The position numbers and the translations under genes are program-made. Of a stretch of 64,000 bases of DNA, positions 26,526 to 35,701 are shown in pieces. Source of the DNA: Mycobacteroides sp. CBMA 271 (GTDB taxonomy: Bacteria; Actinomycetota; Actinomycetes; Mycobacteriales; Mycobacteriaceae); the NCBI RefSeq assembly GCF_009729205.1, contig NZ_VTHB01000001.1, forward strand, positions 372,001-436,000. The letters are read 5' to 3'. Each line of letters opens with the position of its first letter. The first letter of the stretch is position 1. The notes beneath the pieces were generated by a model. That model worked only from the letters and a program-made list of their open reading frames with translations. It searched no databases and was not told the DNA's origin.

Positions 26526-28265
26526 GTGAGTCAGGATACGAACGCCGCCCCCAAGACCGAACTGCTTCACCCCACCCAGGACGACTTCGCCGAATTCGAC
26601 GGCGAAACCCGTCGACTCCTCAAGACGACTGTCGCCTGGTTCGAGGACCGCGGAAAGACGCGGCTGCTCCAGGACTATGTCGACAAGGTCTTCTATCAGG
26701 ACTTTCTTGACTTCGCGGCGCGCGAGAAGCTGTTCGCGACGTTTCTGACTCCCGCCGCCGACGGTGCCGGGCACGCCGATAAGCGCTGGGACACCGCCCG
26801 GGTGGCCAAGCTCTCGGAGATCCTCGGCTTCTACGGCCTGAACTACTGGTACCCGTGGCAGGTGACCGTGCTCGGCCTCGGCCCGGTGTGGCAGAGCGCC
26901 AACACCGACCCACGCAAGCGCGCCGCCGACCTACTCGACGGCGGTGCCGTCGCGGCATTCGGCCTATCCGAGCAGGCCCACGGCGCCGACATCTACTCCA
27001 GCGACATGGTGCTCACCCCTCTCGAGGGTGGCGGATACAAGGCATCCGGCAGCAAGTACTACATCGGCAACGGCAACTGCGCCCGCATCGTCTCGGTCTT
27101 CGGCCGCGTCCAGGGCCGTGACGGGCTGGATCAATATGTCTTTTTCCTCGCCGACTGCGAGCACCCCACCTACCGGGTGATCAAGAACGTGGTGCCCTCG
27201 CAGATGTACGTCGCCGAGTTCGAGCTCAACGAGTACCCGGTGAGCGAGGATGACATCCTGCACGTTGGTGCCGATGCCTTCAGCGCGGCACTCAACACCG
27301 TCAACATCGGCAAGTTCAACCTGTGCTTCGGCGGGATCGGCCTGTCCACCCACGCCTTCTACGAATCAATCACTCACGCCCACAACAGAATTCTGTATGG
27401 CAGCCCAGTGACCAAGTTCGATCACGTACGCCGCGAGTTTGTCGACGCGTACGCCCGACTGTTGGCAATGAAACTGTTCAGCGAGCGCGCCGTGGACTAC
27501 TTCCGCACCGCCAGCCCCGAGGATCGCCGCTATCTGCTGTTCAATCCCGTCACCAAGATGAAGGCCACCACCGAGGCCGAAAAGGTCTTGGCACTGTTGG
27601 CGGACGTCATGTCCGCCAAGGCCTTCGAGGCCGAGAGCTACACAACCGCCGCCCGCGTGGACGTGGCCGGACTGCCCAAGCTCGAAGGCACCGTGGCCGT
27701 CAACCTGGCGCTGATCCTCAAGTTCATGCCCGCCTATCTGCACGACGCGCAGGACCTTCCGGTACCCGCAGTTCAGCTTCAGGCCGCCGACGACGAGTTC
27801 CTGTTCCGCCAGGGACCGGCCAGCGGGCTGGGCAAGATCCGGTTCCATGATTGGCGCAAGCCGTTCGCAGCCAACGCCGACATCCCGAACGTCGCGGCCT
27901 TCACCCAGCGCGCCGAGGCGTTGGCGACCCTAGTCGCGAACGAGCGGGACGCGATCAAGAGCGCTGGGCTGGACCTGCAACTGAGCATCGGCGAGCTGTT
28001 CACCCTGGTGGTCTACGGCGGTCTGATCTTGGAGCAGGCGCAGCTGCGTGGCACCGACTCCGCGCTGATCGACCAGATCTTCGAGTTCCTCAACCGGGAC
28101 TTCTCGACGTACGCGGTCGATCTGCTGGGTAAGCGGGAAGCCACCGCGACGCAGCGGCAGTGGGCCAAGGACGTGATTTCAGAACCGGTATTCAATTCCG
28201 AACGGTTCGACGAGATTTGGAATCGGGTCGAAGCGCTGTCTGGCGCGTACGAAATGCAGGCCTAG
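26526..28265 (+). CDS. acyl-CoA dehydrogenase (large form)
   Basis: 579 residues, longer than the usual 380-400 of the family; a GTG start at 26526 opens MSQDTNAAPKTELLHPTQDD. Family marks: AFGLSEQAHGADIYSSDMVL (FAD loop, about 142), ASGSKYYIGNGNCA, NIGKFNLCFGGIGLSTHAFYE, and VLALLADVMSAKAFEAESYT. An extra helical C-terminal region (about 440-579) resembles that of long-chain dehydrogenases. The catalytic Glu cannot be placed with confidence. Oxidises acyl-CoA in beta-oxidation; chain length unknown. Followed 145 bp later by fprA. Confidence 0.8.
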   Translation: MSQDTNAAPKTELLHPTQDDFAEFDGETRRLLKTTVAWFEDRGKTRLLQDYVDKVFYQDFLDFAAREKLFATFLTPAADGAGHADKRWDTARVAKLSEILGFYGLNYWYPWQVTVLGLGPVWQSANTDPRKRAADLLDGGAVAAFGLSEQAHGADIYSSDMVLTPLEGGGYKASGSKYYIGNGNCARIVSVFGRVQGRDGLDQYVFFLADCEHPTYRVIKNVVPSQMYVAEFELNEYPVSEDDILHVGADAFSAALNTVNIGKFNLCFGGIGLSTHAFYESITHAHNRILYGSPVTKFDHVRREFVDAYARLLAMKLFSERAVDYFRTASPEDRRYLLFNPVTKMKATTEAEKVLALLADVMSAKAFEAESYTTAARVDVAGLPKLEGTVAVNLALILKFMPAYLHDAQDLPVPAVQLQAADDEFLFRQGPASGLGKIRFHDWRKPFAANADIPNVAAFTQRAEALATLVANERDAIKSAGLDLQLSIGELFTLVVYGGLILEQAQLRGTDSALIDQIFEFLNRDFSTYAVDLLGKREATATQRQWAKDVISEPVFNSERFDEIWNRVEALSGAYEMQA

Positions 28266-28410
28266 TCCGCACGTCTACCGGCGCACCCTCGGCCTCATCG
28301 CTAGCATCGGTGGGGTAACCCGTCCGGACAGGACCGCGGCCAGCCCCCTGTCGGCCAGCCCATAGCCGACGACAGCCGCTGCCCTGGCGGGCAGATAAGG
28401 ATGTACGAGG

Positions 28411-29760
28411 GTGCGCGCCGTTCACGTCGCCATCGTCGGTGCGGGCCCCTCGGGGTTCTTTGCCGCCGGATCACTGCTCAAGCACGCCGATTTCGACGTC
28501 CACGTGGACATGCTCGAAATGCTGCCCACCCCTTGGGGATTGGTTCGGTCAGGAGTGGCACCCGATCACCCCAAGATCAAGTCGGTCAGCGCGGTGTTCG
28601 AGAAGACGGCGACGCACCCACGCTTCCGGTTCTTCGGCAACATCGAAGTGGGCGTGCAGATCACCGCCGAGGAGTTGGCCGCCCGCTACGACGCGGTGAT
28701 CTACGCGGTGGGCGCTCAGTCCGACAAGCCGCTGGGCATCCCGGGAGATCAGCTGCCCGGCTGCGTGGCCGCCGTCGACGTGGTGGGCTGGTACAACGCC
28801 AATCCGACGTATCAGAGCGTGACGGTGGACCTCTCGGGGGAACGCGCCGTGGTGGTCGGAAACGGGAACGTGGCGCTGGACGTGGCGCGCATCCTAGGCA
28901 TGGACCCGGAATCGCTGCACACCACCGATATCGCCGATCGTGCGCTGGATTCCTTGGACCACAACGCCATACGCGAGGTGGTGATCATCGGGCGGCGCGG
29001 TCCGCTGCAGGCCACCTTCACGCCGCTGGAACTGCGCGAGATGGGTGAGCTGCCCGGCGTGGACGTCATCGTCGACCCTTCAGATCTAGAGGGCATCACC
29101 GATGAGCAGCTTGCGGCAGCACCCAAGGCCACCCGCACTAACATCGACACACTGCGCAAGTACGCCCAGCGAGAGCCCACAGCGGGGAATCGTCGCGTGG
29201 TGTTCCGGTTCCGCACCTCCCCCATCGAGCTGCACGGCGATGGTGAAGTGGAATCAATCACGGTGGGCCGCAACGAGTTGGTCGACGAGGACGGATACAC
29301 CGTCGCCCGCGACACCGGTGAGCGTGAAACGCTGCCCACCCACCTGGTCGTGCGCGCGATCGGCTATCGCGGGGTTCCCGTGCCCGGGCTGCCCTTCGAC
29401 TCCCGGCGCGGCGTCATCGTCAACGGCGCCGGCCGCATCGAGGACCGCAACAACGAGTACGTGGTTGGCTGGATCAAGCGAGGCCCCGTCGGCGTCATCG
29501 GAACCAACAAGAGCGACTCGCAGGAGACCGTCGACACCCTGCTCGCCGACCTGGCGACCGCCGAGCTGGGCGCCGCACCCGATGTCGCAGCACTCGAGGT
29601 GTGGCTGTTGGGCCATGAACCACACATCGTGTCGCAATCCGATTGGCTGACCATCGATTCACACGAGCGCGCCAACGGTGAACCGCAGGGCCGCCCCCGC
29701 GTGAAGCTTGAGACGGTGCCCGAGCTGCTTGCCGCGACCGGGAGGCACGGCGAGGCATGA
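28411..29760 (+). CDS. fprA: NADPH-ferredoxin reductase FprA
   Basis: 449 residues from a GTG. Adrenodoxin-reductase family: FAD fold HVAIVGAGPSGFFAAGSLLK, signature DMLEMLPTPWGLVRSGVAPD then HPKIKSVSAVFEKTA, NADPH fold VVGNGNVALDVARILGMDPE, and the C-terminal NEYVVGWIKRGPVGVIGTNK. It passes electrons from NADPH to ferredoxins that feed P450s and Rieske oxygenases. Translation of the SRPBCC gene is coupled through an ATGA overlap at 29757. Confidence 0.95.
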   Translation: MRAVHVAIVGAGPSGFFAAGSLLKHADFDVHVDMLEMLPTPWGLVRSGVAPDHPKIKSVSAVFEKTATHPRFRFFGNIEVGVQITAEELAARYDAVIYAVGAQSDKPLGIPGDQLPGCVAAVDVVGWYNANPTYQSVTVDLSGERAVVVGNGNVALDVARILGMDPESLHTTDIADRALDSLDHNAIREVVIIGRRGPLQATFTPLELREMGELPGVDVIVDPSDLEGITDEQLAAAPKATRTNIDTLRKYAQREPTAGNRRVVFRFRTSPIELHGDGEVESITVGRNELVDEDGYTVARDTGERETLPTHLVVRAIGYRGVPVPGLPFDSRRGVIVNGAGRIEDRNNEYVVGWIKRGPVGVIGTNKSDSQETVDTLLADLATAELGAAPDVAALEVWLLGHEPHIVSQSDWLTIDSHERANGEPQGRPRVKLETVPELLAATGRHGEA

Positions 29761-30236
29761 CCGTCCACATCGTGGTGTCACAGGTCATGCCCGCCAACTG
29801 TCAGCGGACGTTCGACCTGCTCCACGATTACGACCGACGGCTGCAGTGGGACACCCTGCTGCGCCGCGCATACGTGGAAGGCGGGGACGTCGAAGTGGGC
29901 ACAGTCGCCGTCTGCACCGCGCGCTGGATCCTGGGCGGGTACTCCTTCCGCACCCGGTACGTCACCTTCAAGCCGCCGCATCTCGCCGCGATCAAGCTGG
30001 AATCGGCACCGCCCTTCTTCACCAAGTGGGCGGCATCGCTGCGTCATGAACCGATCGACAGCGATGACACCGACGTCACGGCCGAGCACCGCGAAGACAT
30101 GTCGCTGGCGACATACACCATGACGTTCACGTGTCGGCCGGCGTTCATCGAACCGCTCGCCGAGCGAATGTTCAAGCGCGAGACCCAGAGTCGACTCAGA
30201 GCGCTGGCGGATTTCCTGCAGCGCGAGAATGGGTAG
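29757..30236 (+). CDS. SRPBCC-fold protein
   Basis: 159 residues, helix-grip (polyketide cyclase/START-like) fold: start VVSQVMPANCQRTFDLLHDY with DRRLQWDTLLRRAYVEG, central strands VCTARWILGGYSFRTRYVTF, and the long C-terminal helix FIEPLAERMFKRETQSRLRA. These bind hydrophobic ligands; no catalytic residues are evident. Coupled to fprA by overlap, so a lipid or sterol carrier in a ferredoxin-dependent step is conceivable. Confidence 0.75.
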   Translation: MTVHIVVSQVMPANCQRTFDLLHDYDRRLQWDTLLRRAYVEGGDVEVGTVAVCTARWILGGYSFRTRYVTFKPPHLAAIKLESAPPFFTKWAASLRHEPIDSDDTDVTAEHREDMSLATYTMTFTCRPAFIEPLAERMFKRETQSRLRALADFLQRENG

Positions 30237-30254
30237 CGGCATCCGAGACGCCCT

Positions 30255-30316
30255 CGCCGAAAGTGCGTCCACGCAGACATTTCGTGCGGTTCCTCTGCCT
30301 GAGCGCACACTCGGCG
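30255..30316. repeat. CGCCGAGTG-ended intergenic hairpin (copy 2)
   Basis: Arms CGCCGAAAGTGCG (30255-30267) and CGCACACTCGGCG (30304-30316), 11 of 13 complementary, with further inner pairing (CGCAGA/TCTGC). Lies between convergent genes. Confidence 0.75.
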
Positions 30317-30328
30317 AAAGCTCGCCGC

Positions 30329-30847
30329 CTACAGCGGCGGAGGCTCGTAGTACCGCGGCGGCGGCTCGTGCTTCTTGACCTGATCCTCGGTCACCGACGG
30401 ACCCTCAACCGGACCCGGCGGTGGAGCAGGCGGCATTGAAGGCGGCGGAGGCGGCGGCGCCGGATCAATGTTCTCGATCGACGGCGGCCCGCTCGGGTAC
30501 TGCTGCGGGACGGGGCCGGGCGGCGGCGCCAGCAAGATGTCCCAGCGGTCGGGATTCTTCGGCGGGTACAGCACCGGAATAAGGTCGCCGACGCGCGGCC
30601 AGTCGTTGACATCACGCACGATCTGCCGATAGGTGATGTATTCGGCGACCGTTGGTCCGGTGAGTGCCCCGGTGATCGTCACCAGCTGACCGCCGGCCAC
30701 ACCTTCAGGACGCGGACTGACCCCGGTCACCAACAGGGTTCCTTCCACCGCATTCATGCCGGGCTGCGGCCGTCGACCGCGTCGCATCTGCATGATGACG
30801 AGAGCGACCGAGCCGCCGATGAGCAGTAGCGCCAAGAATTCCCACAC
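30329..30847 (-). CDS. single-pass membrane protein with Pro-rich tail
   Basis: 172 residues from a GTG at 30847 ([20 protein letters not shown]); longer frames overlap hisN more and lose the membrane start. After one helix and a basic MRRGRRP anchor comes an OB-like stretch [20 protein letters not shown] then [18 protein letters not shown], suggesting an oligosaccharide-binding-like envelope domain. The last 60 residues are Pro-rich, ending YYEPPPL. Divergent from hisN (start 30871). Function unknown. Confidence 0.65.
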   Translation of the reverse strand: MWEFLALLLIGGSVALVIMQMRRGRRPQPGMNAVEGTLLVTGVSPRPEGVAGGQLVTITGALTGPTVAEYITYRQIVRDVNDWPRVGDLIPVLYPPKNPDRWDILLAPPPGPVPQQYPSGPPSIENIDPAPPPPPPSMPPAPPPGPVEGPSVTEDQVKKHEPPPRYYEPPPL

Positions 30848-30870
30848 ACTGCCATGGTAGGACTGCACAC

Positions 30871-31671
30871 ATGACGCCCACCGTGTCCTTGCGCGAAGAT
30901 CGTCGACTGGCACTCGAATTGGCTGATGCAGCCGATGAAATCACCATGTCACGGTTCGGCGCGCTCGACCTTCGAGTGGACACCAAACCCGACCTGACGC
31001 CAGTCACCGATGCGGATACCTCGGTGGAGACCGTGCTGCGCTCGTTGTTGCACCGATCCCGTCCGGAGGACTCGGTGCTCGGCGAGGAGTACGGCGGGGA
31101 TTTTGAAGGACACAGTCGCCGGGGCCGAAGCTGGGTGATCGACCCCATTGACGGCACCAAGAACTTCGCGCGCGGCGTCCCGATCTGGGCCACCCTCATC
31201 GCGCTGCTGGTGGACGGCGTCCCCGTCGTCGGCGTGATCAGCGCTCCGGGGCTGTCCCGGCGCTGGTGGGCGGCCGAGGGACTCGGCGCGTACAGCCGGG
31301 TCGGGTCTGGTGAAGATCGCGAGATACACGTCTCTGGCGTCGACCAGTTGACGTCGGCGAGTCTGTCGTTCTCCAGCCTGTCGGGCTGGGCCGACCGCGG
31401 CATGCGCGACCAGTTCATTGATCTGACGGACGAGGTGTGGCGGGTCCGCGGTTTCGGCGACTTCTATTCGTACTGCTTGGTGGCCGAGGGCGCGGTCGAT
31501 ATCGCCGCCGAACCCGAGGTCTCGCTATGGGACCTGGCGCCACTGGACATCCTGATCCGCGAGGCCGGCGGACGGTTCACGAGTCTGGCTGGCGAGCCCG
31601 GCCCGCACGGCGGCAGCGCCGTCGCAACCAACGGGTTGCTACACGATGAGGTGCTGAAGGCCCTTTCTTAA
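30871..31671 (+). CDS. hisN: histidinol-phosphatase, inositol-monophosphatase family
   Basis: 266 residues. Metal motifs GEEYGG (about 70), [12 protein letters not shown] (about 91-102) and the C-terminal [15 protein letters not shown] (about 219-233). Sequence follows the mycobacterial HisN pattern ([20 protein letters not shown]), the phosphatase of histidine biosynthesis, cytoplasmic and Mg2+-dependent. A general inositol/fructose-bisphosphate phosphatase is the alternative. Confidence 0.88.
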   Translation: MTPTVSLREDRRLALELADAADEITMSRFGALDLRVDTKPDLTPVTDADTSVETVLRSLLHRSRPEDSVLGEEYGGDFEGHSRRGRSWVIDPIDGTKNFARGVPIWATLIALLVDGVPVVGVISAPGLSRRWWAAEGLGAYSRVGSGEDREIHVSGVDQLTSASLSFSSLSGWADRGMRDQFIDLTDEVWRVRGFGDFYSYCLVAEGAVDIAAEPEVSLWDLAPLDILIREAGGRFTSLAGEPGPHGGSAVATNGLLHDEVLKALS

Positions 31672-31693
31672 GCACTGCCCCCGGCGCTTCCGT

Positions 31694-31755
31694 GCCGAGT
31701 GTGAGCGCCAGTGCGCCCATTTCGCCGAGTGTGCGCAGCAGCGTTCACACTCGGC
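31694..31755. repeat. CGCCGAGTG-ended intergenic hairpin (copy 3)
   Basis: Arms GCCGAGTGTGAGCGC (31694-31708) and GCGTTCACACTCGGC (31741-31755), 15 bp with one G-U. The interior carries another CGCCGAGTGTG in direct orientation (31723 onward). Between hisN and fadE24, same strand. Confidence 0.8.
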
Positions 31756-31794
31756 GGCGGGTTGAGGATGTGACGTACACCTCGTTTTATGCGG

Positions 31795-31837
31795 ATCTTA
31801 CCGCTTAGTAAGATACGGTTTCTTACTTGGGAGTAAG
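31795..31837 (+). promoter_or_regulatory. tandem CTTAC-N6-GTAAG operators upstream of fadE24
   Basis: Two inverted repeats of identical design: CTTAC-CGCTTA-GTAAG (31797-31812; extended to ATCTTAC...GTAAGAT) and CTTAC-TTGGGA-GTAAG (31822-31837). Centres are 25 bp apart. A TetR-type dimer pair is the likely binder; the regulator is not in this window. Confidence 0.7.
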
Positions 31838-31891
31838 GTATCGCTGAACTCCCCTTTGGAGAACCCTCAGACCCCAGAAACGGCTGGTGAC

Positions 31892-33292
31892 ATGACCAAC
31901 ACGTTGACCCCGAGTCACGAACACAAGGCCAAGAGCAAGAGCCTGGCCAAGCACGAGACCGGTGTCGGTCTGCAGAAGCACAAGCGCGGCGCGATCGACA
32001 TCTTGATCGCGGTACTGACCCCCATCGCGGGCTCGGAGCTGCTGGACAAGTACAACCTGCGCGGAGCGTTCAACAAGGGCCTGTTCGAGAGCACCAAGGG
32101 CCTGTTCGCCACCCTCGGCGTTGCCAACCGCACCTTCAAGAAGGTCAGCGGCAACAAGAGCGGCCCGAAGCGTCTAGACAAGGCGAACGCAGACTTCTTC
32201 GACCTCACCCCCGAGGACGAGCAGAAGATGATCGCGGACACCGTGATGGAGTTCGCCGTTGAGGTCATCCGCCCGGTCGCCTACGAATCGGACAAGAACA
32301 AGACCTACCCCGCCGACCTGCTGAGCAAGGTTGCCGAGCTGGGCGTCACCGCCATCAACATTCCCGAGGACTTCGACGGCATCGCCTCGCAGCGCTCGAC
32401 TGTCACCAACTCCCTTGTTGCCGAGGCACTTTCGTACGGTGACATGGGTCTGGCGCTGCCGATCCTGGCGCCCTCGGGCGTTGCTTCGGCGTTGACCAAC
32501 TGGGGCAGCGCAGGCCAGCAGGCCACGTACCTCAAGGAGTTCGCGGGCGAGAATGTGCCGCAGGCGTCGGTAGTCATCGCCGAGCCGCAGGCGCTGTTCG
32601 ATCCGTTCAGCCTCAAGACCACCGCCACTCGCACCCCCAGCGGTTTCCGGCTCAACGGCACCAAGTCGCTGGTCCCGGCCGCCGCACAGGCCGAGCTGTT
32701 CATCGTGGCCGCCAACTACAACGGTCGCCCCTCGCTGTTCATCGTCGAGTCCGGCACCGAAGGCATCACCGTCGAGGAAGACCCGAGCATGGGCATCCGC
32801 GGCGCGGCCCTGGGCCGGCTGAACCTGACCAACGTCGCGGTTCCTGCCGGCAACCTGCTCGGTGAGGACGGCGCCGCGGAGTCCGACTACTCCGAGGCTG
32901 TCGCACTGGCCCGCCTGGGTTGGGCATCGCTGGCGGTCGGCACCGGCCAGGCCGTGCTCGACTACGTGATCCCCTACGTGAAGCAGCGCGAGGCATTCGG
33001 TGAGCCCATCGCCCGCCGCCAGGCCGTTGCCTTCATGTGCGCCAACATCGCTATCGAGCTCGACGGTCTGCGCCTGGTCACCCTGCGCGGCGCCTCGCGT
33101 GCCGAGCAGGGCCTGCCGTTCATCCGCGAAGCCGCACTGGCCCGCAAGCTCGCCTCCGACAAGGGCATGCAGATCGGCCTCGACGGCGTGCAGCTGCTCG
33201 GTGGCCACGGCTTCACCAAGGAGCACCCGGTGGAGCGCTGGTACCGGAACCTGCGCGCGATCGGTGTCGCCGAAGGCGTCGTGATTCTGTAG
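31892..33292 (+). CDS. fadE24: acyl-CoA dehydrogenase FadE24
   Basis: 466 residues from the ATG at 31892; an in-frame TTG at 31856 is less likely. Order and sequence match the mycobacterial FadE24-FadE23 pair. N-terminal GVGLQKHKRGAIDILIAVLT extension, then SVVIAEPQALFDPF-type FAD region, LGRLNLTNVAVPAGNLLGED, and the C-terminal VLDYVIPYVKQREAFGEPIA and GVQLLGGHGFTKEHPVERWY. A canonical catalytic Glu is not clear at the usual place, as expected for heteromeric (alpha2beta2) dehydrogenases acting with FadE23. Confidence 0.88.
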   Translation: MTNTLTPSHEHKAKSKSLAKHETGVGLQKHKRGAIDILIAVLTPIAGSELLDKYNLRGAFNKGLFESTKGLFATLGVANRTFKKVSGNKSGPKRLDKANADFFDLTPEDEQKMIADTVMEFAVEVIRPVAYESDKNKTYPADLLSKVAELGVTAINIPEDFDGIASQRSTVTNSLVAEALSYGDMGLALPILAPSGVASALTNWGSAGQQATYLKEFAGENVPQASVVIAEPQALFDPFSLKTTATRTPSGFRLNGTKSLVPAAAQAELFIVAANYNGRPSLFIVESGTEGITVEEDPSMGIRGAALGRLNLTNVAVPAGNLLGEDGAAESDYSEAVALARLGWASLAVGTGQAVLDYVIPYVKQREAFGEPIARRQAVAFMCANIAIELDGLRLVTLRGASRAEQGLPFIREAALARKLASDKGMQIGLDGVQLLGGHGFTKEHPVERWYRNLRAIGVAEGVVIL

Positions 33293-33337
33293 CGCAGCCC
33301 TTCCTCTAGTCTTCCTCTACTAACCGAAAGTCTTTTC

Positions 33338-34549
33338 ATGGCAATCAATTTGGAACTCCCCAAGAAGTTGCAAGCCGTTCAGGAGAAGGGGCATCAGGGC
33401 GCTGCCGAGCTGGTGCGACCCATTTCCCGCAAGTACGACCTGGCCGAGCACGCCTACCCCGTCGAGCTGGAAACGCTGGAGACGCTGTTCGCCGGCGTCA
33501 GCGCGGCCGGCACCTTCGCCTTCGCCGGCGCCGAGGCCTTCCGCGCCGAGGAGAACTCCCAGAAGCAGAACGTCAACGGCGCCAACATGTCCGCGCTGCT
33601 GAATGCCCTCGAAATGAGCTGGGGCGACTGCGGCCTGCTGCTGACGATTCCTTACCAGGGCCTGGGCAACGCCGCCGTATCGAGCGTCACCAGCAAGGAG
33701 GATGCCGACAAGTTCGGCAAGGTGTGGGCCGCCATGGCCATTACCGAGCCCGGTTTCGGTTCGGACTCGGCCGCCGTGACCACCACCGCCAAGCTCGACG
33801 GTGACGAGTACGTCATCAACGGCGAGAAGATCTTCGTCACCGCCGGTTCCCGTGCCACCCACATCGTGGTGTGGGCGACGCTGGACAAGACCAAGGGCCG
33901 CCCCGCCATCAAGTCCTTCCTGGTGCCGCGTGAGCACCCGGGCGTGACGGTCGAGCGCTTGGAAGAGAAGCTCGGCATCAAGGCTTCCGACACCGCGGTC
34001 ATTCGGTTCGAAAACTGCCGCATCCCCAAGGATTACATCCTCAGCGATCCGGAGATCAACACCGAAAAGGGCTTCGGCGGTGTGATGAGCACCTTCGACA
34101 ACACCCGTCCGATCGTGGCCGCCATGGCCGTGGGTGTCTCGCGCGCCTCGCTGGAGGAGCTGCGCAAGATCCTCGAAGACGCGGGCATCGAGATCTCCTA
34201 TGACAAGCCTGCGCACGCTCAGCACGCCGCGGCCGCCGAGTTCATCCGCATGGAAGCCGACTGGGAGGCGTCGTACCTGCTGACGCTGCGCAGCGCCTGG
34301 CAGGCCGATAACAACGTGCCCAACTCGATGGAAGCGTCGATGGCCAAGGCCAAGGCCGGCCGGGTGGGTAGCGATATCACCCTCAAGGCCGTCGAAATGG
34401 CCGGCACCACCGGCTATTCCGAGCGCACTCTGCTGGAGAAGTGGGGCCGCGATTCGAAGATCCTGGACATCTTCGAGGGCACACAGCAGATCCAGCAACT
34501 GGTGGTGGCCCGCCGCCTGCTGGGGCTAAGCTCCGCAGAACTCAAGTGA
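33338..34549 (+). CDS. fadE23: acyl-CoA dehydrogenase FadE23
   Basis: 403 residues. AITEPGFGSDSAAVTTTAKL (about 127), ITAGSRATHIVVWATLDKTK-like flavin region, DTAVIRFENCRIPKDYIL, MAVGVSRASLEELRKILEDA, and the C-terminal GTTGYSERTLLEKWGRDSKI then DIFEGTQQIQQLVVARRLLG. The DxxxGGxG-type helix is replaced by GTTGYS, as in FadE23. Begins 45 bp after fadE24 and likely forms a heterotetramer with it. Substrate (sterol side chain or fatty acyl) is unknown here. Confidence 0.88.
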   Translation: MAINLELPKKLQAVQEKGHQGAAELVRPISRKYDLAEHAYPVELETLETLFAGVSAAGTFAFAGAEAFRAEENSQKQNVNGANMSALLNALEMSWGDCGLLLTIPYQGLGNAAVSSVTSKEDADKFGKVWAAMAITEPGFGSDSAAVTTTAKLDGDEYVINGEKIFVTAGSRATHIVVWATLDKTKGRPAIKSFLVPREHPGVTVERLEEKLGIKASDTAVIRFENCRIPKDYILSDPEINTEKGFGGVMSTFDNTRPIVAAMAVGVSRASLEELRKILEDAGIEISYDKPAHAQHAAAAEFIRMEADWEASYLLTLRSAWQADNNVPNSMEASMAKAKAGRVGSDITLKAVEMAGTTGYSERTLLEKWGRDSKILDIFEGTQQIQQLVVARRLLGLSSAELK

Positions 34550-34566
34550 TGCGGTAATCAAGTTCT

Positions 34567-34605
34567 ATTGCGGCCCTTCCGGGACTACCCCGGAGGGGCC
34601 GCAAT
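34567..34605. terminator. bidirectional rho-independent terminator
   Basis: ATTGCGGCCC-TTCCGGG, loop ACTA, CCCCGGAGGGGCCGCAAT, then GTTTTG on the plus side and A/T-rich bases on the minus side. Located between the convergent fadE23 and ABC permease genes; serves both. Confidence 0.85.
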
Positions 34606-34615
34606 GTTTTGTGCC

Positions 34616-35701
34616 TCAGGCGATGCGGACCCCGCGGGGCAATGCGTCGACCGGCACACGCAATCGGCGGATGGCCACCGCCAGCCCGATCGTGCCGAGG
34701 ACGACGTTGACGGCGAGACCGAAATACCAGGTGTGGCCCACGAAGCGGCTCTGCTCGGCACGCTCTTCATCCCAGTCGCGACGAGGCTCGGAACACATGA
34801 TGTCCCTGGCCTCATCGGGTCCTGAACGCAACTCGGAGACTGTCCGGGCCAGGGACAGCAACACGGTGTCGTACGCGCCGTACACGATGACGTCATCGTG
34901 CGCTATCGGTTTGGCGGTGAGCGCCGGGTCTGTCTGCGATACCGCATCGGCGGTGATGACGAAGGGGTTTGGCGCCGTCAGCCACCAGATGCGTTCGGTG
35001 TGAGTGACTTCGATCTCGCGGAGCTTCTCCGTACAGTTGCCCCGTACCTCCCCGTAGTGATCCCAATTCGGTCGCAAGACCGTAGGCGTCTCCAGGACGA
35101 ACGGGGTAAGCATGCCCATGATCGCCGGCAGACCGAGGATCAAGAAGAACACCGTCAGCTGCGTCATGACCGCGGAACTCACCGGGCGGGCGGACAATGC
35201 CGAAAACCCTAGTCCGATACCGCAATAGCACAGGAAGAGCAGCGCCGAGACGGCGATCCCCAGCAGTGAGGTGCCGATCGAGTAGGGCGCAACTGCGGCC
35301 GCCCAGAGGAGATAGGGCGCCGACACTCCGAGAAGGGCCAGTGAGGCAACCCAGCCCCCTAGCAGCTTCCCCATGGCCAATTGCATGGCGGTGATCGGCG
35401 TCGCCTGCACCACCGCCAAGGTCGCATCCTTGCGATCGCCATTGATCGATGTCGCCGTCATGCTCGGTGCGACCACGAGCCCGAGCAGCAACACGAATCC
35501 GCCGACAATCGCGTAGAAGTCCCGTTCCCAACCGGCAATCGATCCGTCACCTGCCGCTGCTGCGACATATCGCGAACCGAAGACCAACAGCGTGATGACG
35601 AGGAAGGCGGCACCGAGAGTTAGTCGCCACCGCGTGGTCCGGATGCGTTGGCGCAGTTCCAATCCGACAATGACTCCGACGGGCCGCCACCACGTCATCA
35701 T
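34616..35701 (-). CDS. ABC-2 type transporter permease
   Basis: 361 residues, about six membrane helices: LTLGAAFLVITLLVFGSRYV, AIVGGFVLLLGLVVAPSMTA, LLGGWVASLALLGVSAPYLL, LLFLCYCGIGLGFSALSARP, TQLTVFFLILGLPAIMGMLT, then an external domain (about 220-310) with CSEPRRDWDEERAEQSR and a last helix WYFGLAVNVVLGTIGLAVAI. Overlaps the ATPase gene by 4 bp (ATG inside its stop). Export-type; cargo unknown. Confidence 0.82.
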   Translation of the reverse strand: MMTWWRPVGVIVGLELRQRIRTTRWRLTLGAAFLVITLLVFGSRYVAAAAGDGSIAGWERDFYAIVGGFVLLLGLVVAPSMTATSINGDRKDATLAVVQATPITAMQLAMGKLLGGWVASLALLGVSAPYLLWAAAVAPYSIGTSLLGIAVSALLFLCYCGIGLGFSALSARPVSSAVMTQLTVFFLILGLPAIMGMLTPFVLETPTVLRPNWDHYGEVRGNCTEKLREIEVTHTERIWWLTAPNPFVITADAVSQTDPALTAKPIAHDDVIVYGAYDTVLLSLARTVSELRSGPDEARDIMCSEPRRDWDEERAEQSRFVGHTWYFGLAVNVVLGTIGLAVAIRRLRVPVDALPRGVRIA

